This document shows, one piece after another, positions 15,980 through 24,905 of a stretch of DNA of 64,000 nucleotides. Location: assembly GCF_022828375.1 (NCBI RefSeq), contig NZ_JAJQJX010000002.1, positions 1 to 64,000 on the forward strand, given 5' to 3'. A model generated the notes under the pieces. The model made no database searches. It was not told the DNA's origin and was given only the letters and a program-made list of their open reading frames with translations. Source of the DNA: Candidatus Nanosynbacter sp. TM7-053 (GTDB taxonomy: Bacteria; Patescibacteriota; Saccharimonadia; Saccharimonadales; Saccharimonadaceae). Position 1 is the stretch's first letter, and the number at the start of each line of letters is the position of its first letter. A program made the position numbers and the translations under genes.

Positions 15980-17869
15980 ATGGGTAAAATTATTGGTATT
16001 GACCTCGGTACAACCAACAGCGCATTTGCGTATATGTTGGCTGGAAAACCAGAGGTGATTTCTAATGCCGAAGGTAATCGTACTACGCCATCTGTAGTTG
16101 CGGTTAATAAAAAGGGCGAACGACTCGTCGGTCAAGTTGCTCAGCGTCAGCGTGTAACAAACCCAAAAAACACGATTTACGGCGTTAAGCGTTTGATTGG
16201 TCGTAAGTTTGACGACAAGGAAGTACAAAAAGACTTGGATATCATGCCGTACAAGATTGTTAAAAAAGGTACTGGCGTGGCAGTCGAAATGGGCGATAAG
16301 GAATACACGCCAGAAGAAGTTTCAGCAATGATTCTTAGTAAAATCAAGGCTGACGCCGAAGCTTTCTTGGGTGAAAAAGTGACGGAAGCAGTGATTACGG
16401 TGCCAGCTTACTTTGACGATTCACAACGCCAAGCGACTAAGGACGCTGGTAAAATTGCTGGATTGGAAGTTAAGCGTATTATCAACGAACCAACAGCTGC
16501 GGCTTTGGCGTACGGTCTAGAAAAGGGTAAGAATGACGAAACTATCGTGGTGTTCGACCTTGGTGGTGGTACGTTTGACGTGTCTGTACTAGAGCTAGGT
16601 GACGGGGTATTTGAAGTTAAAGCAACCAATGGTGATACACACCTTGGTGGTGAAGATTTCGACAATGTTATTGTCAATTACTTCTTGGACGACTTCAAGT
16701 CAAAGGAGGGAATTGATCTTCGCAAGGATAATGCAGCGATGCAGCGCTTGAAGGACGAGGCTGAAAAGGCAAAGAAAGAATTATCAACGGTTACGGAGTA
16801 TGAAGTCAACATTCCATTTATTACCGCTGATGCCGATGGTCCAAAGCACTTTGAGATGAGCTTGAGTCGCGCTAAGCTGGAGGATTTGGTTAAGGATCTA
16901 TTGGATCGCTTAGATGGTCCAGTAGAAAAGGCTTTGAAGGATGCTAAACTTTCTAAGTCCGACATTAACAATGTAGTTATGGTTGGTGGAATGACTCGTA
17001 TGCCAGCTGTGGTTGAGCGTGTGAAGAATTTCTTTGGAAAAGATCCAATGCAAGGCGTGAACCCAGATGAGGTTGTGGCTGTTGGTGCTGCAATTCAAGG
17101 TGGTGTCTTGGCTGGTGATGTTAAGGATGTGTTACTTCTGGATGTGACTCCGCTTTCTCTTGGAATTGAGACGATGGGCGGTGTATCGACTAAGTTGATT
17201 GATCGAAACACTACAATTCCAACAAGCAAGAGTGAAGTTTTCTCAACAGCTGCTGATAACCAGCCTCAGGTGGAAATTCATGTTCTTCAGGGTGAGCGCG
17301 AGTTTGCTAATGACAATAAGAGTTTGGGTCGTTTTGTGCTTGATGGTATTGCGCCAGCACCGCGCGGCGTGCCTCAAATTGAAGTGACCTTTAACATTGA
17401 CGCCAACGGTATTCTTAACGTTACGGCTAAAGACAAGGGAACCGGCAAAGAGCAATCAATCACTATCCAAAACTCTGGCAATATGAGTAAGGAAGATATT
17501 GAGAAGGCACAAAAAGAAGCCGAACTTCACGCGGACGAAGATAAGAAAAAGCGCGAAACTGTCGATACAAAGAATCAGCTTGAAAACGCTATTTATCAGG
17601 CAAAGAAAATGCCAGACGAGTTCAAGGATAAGATTTCTGACGACGACAAGCAAGCGATTGAAAAGGCTGTCGAAGAGGCTGAAAAGCACAAAGATTCTGA
17701 AGATAAGGACGAATTGGATGCTGCAATTAAAGCTTTGAATGACGCTATTATGCCAATCGGGGCTAAGATGTATCAACAATCAGCCGACGATAAAAAAGCC
17801 GACGAAGCTAGCGACAAAAAGTCTGATAAAGACGAGCCGGTCGAAGGCGAAATTGTCGACGAAAAATAA
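15980..17869 (+). CDS. dnaK: Hsp70 chaperone DnaK
   Basis: The 629-residue protein has the full Hsp70 layout. The nucleotide-binding domain has [13 protein letters not shown] at the N-terminus, [14 protein letters not shown] near residue 190 and [13 protein letters not shown] near residue 335. The substrate-binding domain ([17 protein letters not shown]) and an acidic C-terminal lid follow. It folds and protects proteins with DnaJ and GrpE. AAAGGGG precedes ATG 15980. Two CIRCE elements and a promoter control it, and a terminator hairpin follows. Confidence 0.98.
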   Translation: MGKIIGIDLGTTNSAFAYMLAGKPEVISNAEGNRTTPSVVAVNKKGERLVGQVAQRQRVTNPKNTIYGVKRLIGRKFDDKEVQKDLDIMPYKIVKKGTGVAVEMGDKEYTPEEVSAMILSKIKADAEAFLGEKVTEAVITVPAYFDDSQRQATKDAGKIAGLEVKRIINEPTAAALAYGLEKGKNDETIVVFDLGGGTFDVSVLELGDGVFEVKATNGDTHLGGEDFDNVIVNYFLDDFKSKEGIDLRKDNAAMQRLKDEAEKAKKELSTVTEYEVNIPFITADADGPKHFEMSLSRAKLEDLVKDLLDRLDGPVEKALKDAKLSKSDINNVVMVGGMTRMPAVVERVKNFFGKDPMQGVNPDEVVAVGAAIQGGVLAGDVKDVLLLDVTPLSLGIETMGGVSTKLIDRNTTIPTSKSEVFSTAADNQPQVEIHVLQGEREFANDNKSLGRFVLDGIAPAPRGVPQIEVTFNIDANGILNVTAKDKGTGKEQSITIQNSGNMSKEDIEKAQKEAELHADEDKKKRETVDTKNQLENAIYQAKKMPDEFKDKISDDDKQAIEKAVEEAEKHKDSEDKDELDAAIKALNDAIMPIGAKMYQQSADDKKADEASDKKSDKDEPVEGEIVDEK

Positions 17870-17888
17870 ACCTAACGTCTTTACAAAG

Positions 17889-17919
17889 AAGGCTGCTCGA
17901 TAAAAAGAGCGGCCTTTTT
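17889..17919 (+). terminator. rho-independent terminator after dnaK
   Basis: AAGGCTGCTC pairs with GAGCGGCCTT (one G-U pair), followed by T residues. Confidence 0.85.
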
Positions 17920-17923
17920 GGAC

Positions 17924-17950
17924 TTAGCACTCTTGCACTGAGAGTGCTAA
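17924..17950 (+). promoter_or_regulatory. CIRCE operator of dnaJ
   Basis: TTAGCACTC-N9-GAGTGCTAA, a perfect CIRCE placed just upstream of TATAAT at 17956-17961, in position to block the dnaJ promoter. Confidence 0.96.
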
Positions 17951-17955
17951 ACGCG

Positions 17956-17961
17956 TATAAT
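17956..17961 (+). promoter_or_regulatory. -10 box of dnaJ
   Basis: TATAAT lies 9 bases before ATG 17971, so the mRNA would have almost no leader. The CIRCE lies immediately upstream, over the -35 region. Confidence 0.6.
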
Positions 17962-17970
17962 ACATAGAGT

Positions 17971-19080
17971 ATGAGCAAGCGTGATTATTATGAAATATTG
18001 GGCGTTCCAAAGACCGCTTCCGAAGATGAGATAAAAAAGGCTTTTCGTAAATTGGCAATTAAATATCATCCTGACAAACAGGGTGGCGACGAGGCTAAGT
18101 TTAAGGAAATTAATGAAGCTTATGAAGTTCTGAAAGACAAACAGAAGCGACAGCGTTATGATCAATTTGGTCATGCTGGCGTTGGCGGTGCTTCTGGCGG
18201 CGGTTTTTCCGGTAATCCGTTTGAAGGGTTTGGTGGATTTGGCGGTCAAAACGTTCACTTTGATTTTGGTGACGGTGGACTAGGTGATATTTTTAGCCAA
18301 TTCTTCGGTGGTGCGGCTAGTGGCACTGGAAATGGTCGTTCGCGTGGACGTGATGTTGAAACTAGTGTAACACTAAGTTTTGAGGACGCGGTATTTGGTG
18401 TAGAAAAGAAAATTAGTTTAATGCTGGATGTTGAATGTGAGCATTGCCATGGCGATGGCGCTGAGCCAGGGTTTGGAATGAAAACGTGCCCAACTTGTAA
18501 GGGCGCGGGTCAGCAAACTCGAACGATGAATTCGCTGTTTGGGCAAATTCGGCAGGCGGTTGTTTGTGAAACTTGTCACGGTAAGGGAAAAGTTCCTGAA
18601 AAAGAATGTTCAGTTTGTCGAGGAAAAGGCACGACCCGACAGAATCAGGATATCACTATTAAAATTCCGGCGGGAATTGATGATGGCGCGACAATTCGTC
18701 TGCGTGGTCGTGGCGAAGCAGTTGCTGGTGGCAGTAGAGGTGATTTGTATGTCCATATTCGCGTTAAGGCGCATAAAAAATTCACTCGTGAGGGTAATAT
18801 TATTCTTAGCGAAGAACATATTTCTATGGTTGATGCGGCGCTGGGAACGGAGATTGATGTAGAGACTGTGGACGGCATAATAACGATGAAAATCCCAGCA
18901 GGCACTCAGAGCGGTACCGACTTCAAGTTGTCAGGTCATGGCGTGCCGCACTTACATAGCGAATCTCGTGGTCCGCATATTGTGGGTGTTATTGTTGATA
19001 CGCCAACCAAATTGACCAAAAAACAAAAGGAGCTTTTGGAGCAGTTTAAGGGTGCGAAAAAACGAGGACTGTTTTCCTAG
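17971..19080 (+). CDS. dnaJ: co-chaperone DnaJ (Hsp40)
   Basis: The 369 residues comprise a J domain with HPD (residues 33-35), a Gly/Phe-rich linker, and a zinc-binding domain with four CxxCxGxG-type repeats ([32 protein letters not shown]). The C-terminal substrate-binding beta domains follow. DnaJ delivers clients to DnaK and stimulates its ATPase. It is transcribed separately from dnaK, with its own CIRCE. Confidence 0.97.
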   Translation: MSKRDYYEILGVPKTASEDEIKKAFRKLAIKYHPDKQGGDEAKFKEINEAYEVLKDKQKRQRYDQFGHAGVGGASGGGFSGNPFEGFGGFGGQNVHFDFGDGGLGDIFSQFFGGAASGTGNGRSRGRDVETSVTLSFEDAVFGVEKKISLMLDVECEHCHGDGAEPGFGMKTCPTCKGAGQQTRTMNSLFGQIRQAVVCETCHGKGKVPEKECSVCRGKGTTRQNQDITIKIPAGIDDGATIRLRGRGEAVAGGSRGDLYVHIRVKAHKKFTREGNIILSEEHISMVDAALGTEIDVETVDGIITMKIPAGTQSGTDFKLSGHGVPHLHSESRGPHIVGVIVDTPTKLTKKQKELLEQFKGAKKRGLFS

Positions 19081-19085
19081 TATAT

Positions 19086-19113
19086 TTGTCGAGAAAAAAT
19101 CCTGTGTTATACT
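19086..19113 (+). promoter_or_regulatory. promoter of the giant membrane protein gene
   Basis: TTGTCG (19086-19091), a 16-base spacer and TATACT (19108-19113). The mRNA would have a leader of about 20 bases containing AAGAGGGG before ATG 19141. Confidence 0.55.
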
Positions 19114-19140
19114 GAAGCTAACATAAGAGGGGTTGAAGGT

Positions 19141-22100
19141 ATGGGATTAATTTTTCTGATAATAGTTATTATTGTAGTGATTAAGCTAATAAAATTATTA
19201 CAGAGAGGTAATAGTCAGCCATCTAATTATTCCGAAGATTATCGGCAGGGATATTGGGATGGCGTGCGTGATGCACAAAATGGATGCGCCAAAATTGAGA
19301 ATGACAACGGTCAAGTAAGGCTTATTACCGAGAATCAAAACGCCGCTTCGCGGCTTGCGAGTACGCCGTTAAATATCAGTAAAAATGAGAATCTCGATAA
19401 TATAATTCCTACTAGTATTTCCACATCTGAAGAGAGGGTAAATACGGTTGCTGTGTCTGTTGAGAATAATATTGAACGAGCATCACATATTGATGACAAG
19501 GAAAAGGAGAGGGGTCGTAAGGCTACAATTAATATAGCGCTATATACGGCATCGCTACTTCTGACTGCGGGAATATTGCTTCTGTCCCAGGCAATTAATC
19601 TATCTATTCAACTTAGGTTTGGGTTGGTGTGGCTGTTTATTTTTATTTATTATATTATTGGTCAGATATTGTATGCTCGCTTGCCGATATTGAAATCTGC
19701 GTCGACGGCACTTATTGGTACGGCCTTGGCAGCTGTACCGATTGGCGGTTGGATTATGAATTTGCTTTTAGGTATTGACCCTGCATGGTGCTGGCTTATT
19801 ACCTCTGTAATTGGTGCTGTTTTGTGTGTTGATGCTACGGTGAGATTAAATAGTCGACCCCTTGCTTATATGTCGCTACTATCGATGTTTACGATGACGA
19901 CTAGTTTGCCGGCTGTTGTGCATGCGCAGCTGGTCTGGTATTACGTTGTAATGCTGCTATTTGGATGCTTAATGACTGTGGCTGCGTATTTTTCTAGTCG
20001 CCTTCCTCGTCAGTTTGTCGAGCCGTTAAACGTCGTAAATCCGTTTATTGTGCCGATGACGATGTTTATCGCGCTTAGCTCGTCGGCATATATGGGTACA
20101 TTAGATATTAGCGTATTGTTATTTACTAGCGTTGCATATTACTTTACGGTTGCTCTTGTCGAGAAGTCTAAAAAGATGCGTACTTATGAATTGACAACAG
20201 CTCGCTTATTGTTAATGGTGATGGCTACTAGTTTCACAATATATTTATCTGACGATAATCAGTTGGTTGTAAGTGTGATTCTAGGGTTAGTGGCACTGGG
20301 AAATATAATCTGGTCCGCTGTATCAATGTACGCTCAGAAACAGTACGATAGACATCATGAAATAGTATTATGGGCTAGTTTTGCTGTGTCATTAAGTGCT
20401 CTGTTTGGTGTGATCGGCTCTGGAGATTCGCTACGAATGACGGTTGCTTCTATTTTGATCGGTGTTATTTCAGCGATTAGTCTTGCAATCCTTTTTTTGT
20501 TACGTCGTGTCCGCTTCGGTGTTATGATTGTGATATCTGGGATTCTATTGGTGCCGATTGGTATAACACTATTCAATATCGATATAGCTATAGCACCACG
20601 CGTACAATATCTAATTTTTCTATTTATGACACCGCTACCAGTTATTTGCCGATTGCTAATTTTGAAGCGTCCGAATATTAGTAAAAGTCAGGCCGCTTTG
20701 GTATATGGCGCCGCGTCAACTTGGCTATTAATGGCAATGTTTACTTCAGCGATGATAGCCACTTATGCGACAGAGGAAGCCCTGATGTGTCTATCGGGCG
20801 CGATAGCTATCGGCGCTGGCATTATGAGTGTGATTGTATGGCGCGAAAAAGTTTATGAGTTTGTAGTTGGAGTCCATACCTCTTTAATGTTGTCGGTATT
20901 TTTGCTAGCTTTAGGTTTTGCGATGTCTAGTGAAAACATATCTATTTTAATGGCGTGGATAAATGTGTTGTCGCTATTAATAGTAGAGTGGCTTTATCAT
21001 CGTCATGGCAACACGGTTATCAAAAATCATGAGTTATTGTTGCATTCTATCATTGGTGTGGCTGTGCTTACTGTATTGTCGTCAATTCATTCGATAGTTT
21101 GGTTGCCGCTAGCGGTGTCGCTATACTATGCATTTTACCGATGTCGCAGAGAGGTTTATTTGGGTGGGGCATATCTTACGACAATCATCTTTGTTTTATT
21201 ATCCCTGCATTGGTTGAATGTGCCGTTTAATGACAATCTCGCAATTGCTGCATGGGTGAGTCTAGTTGGTTTTGGGTCTTTGTACTGGCTGTTGCGAATG
21301 AATAGGCAATCGTCAATTATTAGTGATATGACGCTGTGTGCTGCTACAGTTCCAGCGATAGTGTTTCCAATAATTAATCTACTGGCGATATATGATCTGT
21401 CGTTCAAGGTATTGGGATGGCTAGCAGCTGTAGCGGCTCTTTATATGGCGGTACTTGCTAAACGAGATTGGCGAATAATGGCAATAGCTGCACATCCGAG
21501 TCTGGTGTTGTTGCTTTACCTTATAGCTCAATGGTTTGCCATTCCATTCGAATTTATGTCAGTCGTTGCCCTGGTTGTTTTTGCGGTGTTTTACGGCTTG
21601 GCTATTGCTGCGCGAATCAGAAAGATGTCGAGTCTTTGGTATTACTCTTCGTTCTATAGCGCCATCGGCTGGTCGGTAGTCTTATTGTCTATTGCTACAT
21701 CAGTTAGCGCTACTGTGGCGTCAGTGATTCTGGCAGCGCTAGTGTGGATAATTAATGGTATCGCCTTGATGTTCGAAGGTGTTCCTAAAAAGAATATTTT
21801 ATATTTTGATTCAGGTGTGATCCTAATTTTGTGCGGTGTTGTATTTACTATTAAAAACCTAGCCCTACCCGTTCACGCTATCACAATACCATATTTGTGG
21901 TCAGCGGCAATTCTTTCGGGAGCGGTGATGTCGTGGCGTTGGTTGGGGTATATTCATAAGTCTACGACAGTGCATCTAGTACTGGCTCTCTCTGTGTTTA
22001 GTCCGCCGACTCTCGTTCTGGCGTTTGCAGGAGACAGCGTTATGGAAATATTATTCCTAATAGAGCATTCATTGATGGTTGTTGTGGGATTGGTGCTTAA

Positions 22101-22275
22101 CAAACGGCTGATTACGACCTGGGGTGCCGTATGTGTGACATTAGCTTTGATATACCTATTGTCGGGATACACTTATGTATTAGCTATTTTGGCTGGTATA
22201 TCTATCATTGTAGCGGTGATAATTGTGGTAGCGAGAGCTCAAAGGAACAGAGGGCAAGATATTGTAAAAAGATAG
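19141..22275 (+). CDS. giant polytopic membrane protein, 1044 residues
   Basis: One N-terminal membrane segment is followed by a soluble stretch (about residues 25-125) containing YWDGVRDAQNGC, and then by some 25-30 hydrophobic segments that fill the rest of the protein. There is no recognisable catalytic motif, transporter signature or repeat. The architecture resembles DUF2339/DUF2157-type large membrane proteins, but I cannot claim membership. AAGAGGGG serves as ribosome binding site. It is the longest gene in the window and stands alone between dnaJ and the RimB/RimK pair. Function unknown. Confidence 0.8.
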   Translation: MGLIFLIIVIIVVIKLIKLLQRGNSQPSNYSEDYRQGYWDGVRDAQNGCAKIENDNGQVRLITENQNAASRLASTPLNISKNENLDNIIPTSISTSEERVNTVAVSVENNIERASHIDDKEKERGRKATINIALYTASLLLTAGILLLSQAINLSIQLRFGLVWLFIFIYYIIGQILYARLPILKSASTALIGTALAAVPIGGWIMNLLLGIDPAWCWLITSVIGAVLCVDATVRLNSRPLAYMSLLSMFTMTTSLPAVVHAQLVWYYVVMLLFGCLMTVAAYFSSRLPRQFVEPLNVVNPFIVPMTMFIALSSSAYMGTLDISVLLFTSVAYYFTVALVEKSKKMRTYELTTARLLLMVMATSFTIYLSDDNQLVVSVILGLVALGNIIWSAVSMYAQKQYDRHHEIVLWASFAVSLSALFGVIGSGDSLRMTVASILIGVISAISLAILFLLRRVRFGVMIVISGILLVPIGITLFNIDIAIAPRVQYLIFLFMTPLPVICRLLILKRPNISKSQAALVYGAASTWLLMAMFTSAMIATYATEEALMCLSGAIAIGAGIMSVIVWREKVYEFVVGVHTSLMLSVFLLALGFAMSSENISILMAWINVLSLLIVEWLYHRHGNTVIKNHELLLHSIIGVAVLTVLSSIHSIVWLPLAVSLYYAFYRCRREVYLGGAYLTTIIFVLLSLHWLNVPFNDNLAIAAWVSLVGFGSLYWLLRMNRQSSIISDMTLCAATVPAIVFPIINLLAIYDLSFKVLGWLAAVAALYMAVLAKRDWRIMAIAAHPSLVLLLYLIAQWFAIPFEFMSVVALVVFAVFYGLAIAARIRKMSSLWYYSSFYSAIGWSVVLLSIATSVSATVASVILAALVWIINGIALMFEGVPKKNILYFDSGVILILCGVVFTIKNLALPVHAITIPYLWSAAILSGAVMSWRWLGYIHKSTTVHLVLALSVFSPPTLVLAFAGDSVMEILFLIEHSLMVVVGLVLNKRLITTWGAVCVTLALIYLLSGYTYVLAILAGISIIVAVIIVVARAQRNRGQDIVKR

Positions 22276-22284
22276 TTTTTATGC

Positions 22285-22290
22285 CATAAT
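22285..22290 (+). promoter_or_regulatory. -10 box of the RimB-like gene
   Basis: CATAAT lies 8 bases before ATG 22299, with no Shine-Dalgarno. Confidence 0.45.
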
Positions 22291-22298
22291 ATGGACGT

Positions 22299-22805
22299 AT
22301 GAAAGAAAAAACCATTATTGGGTCGACTGAGCTTGTGGATTTTGGCAAGCGAGCGCAAAAAGTCCCAGCTAAAATTGATACGGGCGCCGATTCCAGTGCG
22401 GTTTGGGCGAGCAATATTCGCATTGATAAAGATGGTGTATTGAAATTTTCTCTATTTGGTAAGGGTTCGCCGTATTATAATGGTAAGATATTTAAGAGAA
22501 CTGATTATTCTGTGGCTAGCGTACGCTCTGCAATGGGTCAAAATCAGATTCGTTATCGAACGCACTTTTGGGTGAAGCTTGGCGGGCGAAAAATTAAAAT
22601 GCTGATGAATTTGTCTGATCGGTCGAAGAATGAATTTCCGGTGTTAATCGGAAGACGGTCGATTTCTGGAAAATTCCTAGTGGATGTTTCAAGAAAAAAT
22701 GTTCGCAGGAAAAAACCGTCCGTAACTGCTAGTCTTAATGAAGAAGTAAAATTGAATCCATACGAATTTTATAAAAAATATCATCAGAAAGGTGAAGAAA
22801 AGTAA
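22299..22805 (+). CDS. RimB-like putative retropepsin-fold protease
   Basis: The 168 residues match the Zn_protease/RimB family (PF05618 as I remember it). The family motif KIDTGADSSAVWA lies near residues 26-38, with PVLIGRRS near residue 118. In this fold DTGAxxS is the aspartic-protease-like site. Family members sit beside rimK; RimB has been reported to trim the poly-glutamate tails that RimK adds. It directly precedes and overlaps rimK by one base (TAATG), supporting a functional pair. Confidence 0.85.
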   Translation: MKEKTIIGSTELVDFGKRAQKVPAKIDTGADSSAVWASNIRIDKDGVLKFSLFGKGSPYYNGKIFKRTDYSVASVRSAMGQNQIRYRTHFWVKLGGRKIKMLMNLSDRSKNEFPVLIGRRSISGKFLVDVSRKNVRRKKPSVTASLNEEVKLNPYEFYKKYHQKGEEK

Positions 22806-23722
22806 TGCGAATTGCAATCTTATCCAACGGCAACATTAATTATTCGACGCTTCGCCTGAAAGAAGAGGCTGAAAAGCGCGGTCATCAAGTTAAAGTTATT
22901 AAGTATAAAAACTGCTACGTTTCAATTGATGAAAAGCATCCGACGGTCATTTACAAAGGTAAGGAAATTGGTGAATTTGACGTGGTAATTCCGCGAATCG
23001 CGAGCCATATGACAAAGTATGGAACAGCGGTTTTGCGTCAATTGGAGATGATGTATCCGAAGGCGTTTTTCATGAATCGCTCGATTGCAATTACTAGGGC
23101 GCGAGACAAATTGCGCTCAACGCAGTTATTGGTAAAAGCTGGAGTGTCGATCCCGAAGACGGTCTTTTCCCGAAACGCAACTGACATTGATTCGCTCATT
23201 GAAGAGATTGGTGGTATGCCGGCGATTATTAAGTTGGCGCGTGGCACGCACGGAAATGGTGTGGTTCTGGCGGAAACTAAAAAGGCTGCCAAGTCGGTTC
23301 TGCAGGCGTTTTATTTGACCAACTCGGACGGCACGAACGTGCTGCTTCAGGAGTTTATTAGAGAGTCGGCTGGTGTCGATATTCGTGCGTTTGTGGTTGG
23401 TAGTCAAGTGGTGGCTAGTATGAAGCGTCAGAGTTTGGACGATGATTTTCGCAGTAATTTACACAAGGGCGGCGAAGGAACTAGCATAAAATTGACAGAT
23501 TCTGAACGTAAAATGTGTGTGAAAGCTGCTAAGGCAATGGGATTAACGGTTGCTGGAGTTGATTTCATGAGATCAAGTCGTGGTGCTTTGGTGCTGGAAG
23601 TTAATGCTAGTCCAGGGTTTGGAATTGAGAAAATTACTCGTCGAAATGTGGCTGGAAAGATAATCGAATACATCGATCGAAACGCCAAGCGTGGCAATAA
23701 GAAAGATAAAATCGGTGCTTAA
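22805..23722 (+). CDS. rimK: RimK-like ATP-grasp ligase
   Basis: The 305-residue protein has the RimK layout: a N-terminal pre-ATP-grasp domain, then an ATP-grasp core with IIKLARGTHGNGV (ATP-binding loop), LQEFIRE, DIRAFVVG and the metal-binding DFMRSSRGALVLEVNASPG. E. coli RimK adds glutamates to the C-terminus of ribosomal protein S6. The substrate here is not evident from sequence, since related enzymes ligate other amino acids. Translation is coupled to the RimB-like gene upstream. Confidence 0.85.
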   Translation: MRIAILSNGNINYSTLRLKEEAEKRGHQVKVIKYKNCYVSIDEKHPTVIYKGKEIGEFDVVIPRIASHMTKYGTAVLRQLEMMYPKAFFMNRSIAITRARDKLRSTQLLVKAGVSIPKTVFSRNATDIDSLIEEIGGMPAIIKLARGTHGNGVVLAETKKAAKSVLQAFYLTNSDGTNVLLQEFIRESAGVDIRAFVVGSQVVASMKRQSLDDDFRSNLHKGGEGTSIKLTDSERKMCVKAAKAMGLTVAGVDFMRSSRGALVLEVNASPGFGIEKITRRNVAGKIIEYIDRNAKRGNKKDKIGA

Positions 23723-23734
23723 GCATAAACTTGT

Positions 23735-23740
23735 TATAAT
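23735..23740 (+). promoter_or_regulatory. -10 box of the DUF192 gene (leaderless)
   Basis: TATAAT ends six bases before ATG 23747. Confidence 0.6.
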
Positions 23741-23746
23741 AGGTTT

Positions 23747-24238
23747 ATGGACGAGCCTCGTCACTCGACAGTAACTCAAACTGTCATCAAATGGATATTT
23801 ATCTGCGGAATGCTGATGGTTATTGGTGGGGCAATTTTTTATGCTTTTCGAACGGTTTCGCCAAAAACGGAAATGATTTACCTGAATAAGACGATGCTTC
23901 GGGCGGAAATTGCTAATGATGAAGAATCGCAGCGGAAAGGTCTGTCTGGAAGGCTGGGAATTGATGAGAATTATGCCATGCTGTTTGTGTTTGATCATAA
24001 CGATCGTCATAAAATGTGGATGAAAGATATGAAGTTTTCGGTCGATATGATTTGGATCAATGATAAAAAGCGCGTTGTCTACATAAAGCATAACGTCAAG
24101 CCAGATGCTGAGCCGCATGAAAAATATGCGCCACCAGTTCCGGCAAAGTACGTGTTGGAGGTGAAGGCGGGTGTTGCTAAGCGGGCGAGCGCTGTAGTTG
24201 GGTCACCGGTAAAATTTGATTTGGAGGAGGATAAATGA
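23747..24238 (+). CDS. membrane-anchored DUF192 protein
   Basis: The 163 residues start with one membrane segment (about residues 15-35). An extracytoplasmic DUF192 domain follows, recognised by AEIANDEESQRKGLSGR, a hydrophobic AMLFVF strand, KMWMKDMKFSVDMIWIN, and YVLEVKAG near the end. DUF192 proteins form a small beta barrel of unknown function. The stop overlaps the next start (ATGA), so the two genes are coupled. Confidence 0.85.
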   Translation: MDEPRHSTVTQTVIKWIFICGMLMVIGGAIFYAFRTVSPKTEMIYLNKTMLRAEIANDEESQRKGLSGRLGIDENYAMLFVFDHNDRHKMWMKDMKFSVDMIWINDKKRVVYIKHNVKPDAEPHEKYAPPVPAKYVLEVKAGVAKRASAVVGSPVKFDLEEDK

Positions 24239-24714
24239 GCGTGATAATTCTATTTGGAGCAATTTTAGTAGCGGTTTTTGTGATTGCATTTGTTTCATCT
24301 CGAAGATTCGGTCCATTGGCGTTGTCGTTGGCGACGGGATTTTTACTATCAGAATGGTGGGGTGGCTGGCTGACAGGAATATTGGACAGCTTAAAATTGG
24401 AAACTGGTTTATTGCCAAATGGTGTAATTTCGGGATTGGTCTTAACGTTGGTTCCGTTAATTATGCTCCTTTTAAGCGGTCCGAGATATCAGAAAAAACA
24501 TGAGAGAATTGTCTCGGCGGTGGGGATCGCGTTCTTGACAGCAGCGCTATTGGTTGTCCCTCTGGGAAAATATATATCATTAGACGGACAGGCGTTGGAG
24601 CTGTATAAGATCTTCGCGAATAATTGGCGGTATGTTGCTACGGCAGGCTTGGTGTTTGGCTTGATTGATATTTTTTCACTACATACTGGCGGACATAAAC
24701 TCGCTAAGCATTGA
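24235..24714 (+). CDS. small polytopic membrane protein
   Basis: The 159 residues have about five hydrophobic segments (residues 3-20, 27-45, 62-82, 96-116, 134-150) and no cysteine or catalytic motif. It is translationally coupled to the DUF192 gene through ATGA. GGAGG at 24224-24228 supports the start at 24235. The layout is colicin-V-production-protein-like at best; no family is claimed. Confidence 0.7.
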   Translation: MSVIILFGAILVAVFVIAFVSSRRFGPLALSLATGFLLSEWWGGWLTGILDSLKLETGLLPNGVISGLVLTLVPLIMLLLSGPRYQKKHERIVSAVGIAFLTAALLVVPLGKYISLDGQALELYKIFANNWRYVATAGLVFGLIDIFSLHTGGHKLAKH

Positions 24715-24761
24715 CCTTTGTGTTAGTTTGTGCTAGGATGAAGAAAGCGGATATTCCGAAT

Positions 24762-24838
24762 GGGTCCATAGCTCAGTTGGTTAGAGCACCTGCCTTTTAA
24801 GCAGGGTGTCCCGGGTTCAAGCCCCGGTGGACCCTCCA
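24762..24838 (+). tRNA. tRNA-Lys (UUU)
   Basis: A complete cloverleaf: acceptor GGGTCCA/TGGACCC, anticodon arm CCTGC-CTTTTAA-GCAGG, T stem CCGGG/CCCGG and encoded CCA. The discriminator base 73 is U rather than the usual purine. A terminator hairpin follows at once. Confidence 0.95.
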
Positions 24839-24852
24839 AATTTGATGAAATC

Positions 24853-24876
24853 GACTCCCTTGGTGGAGTCTTTTTT
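24853..24876 (+). terminator. terminator after tRNA-Lys
   Basis: GACTCC and GGAGTC form a stem followed by six T residues. Confidence 0.85.
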
Positions 24877-24893
24877 GTAGCTCCAAATGTAGA

Positions 24894-24899
24894 TATACT
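24894..24899 (+). promoter_or_regulatory. -10 box of comEC (leaderless)
   Basis: TATACT ends six bases before ATG 24906. Confidence 0.55.
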
Positions 24900-24905
24900 T
24901 TAAGT

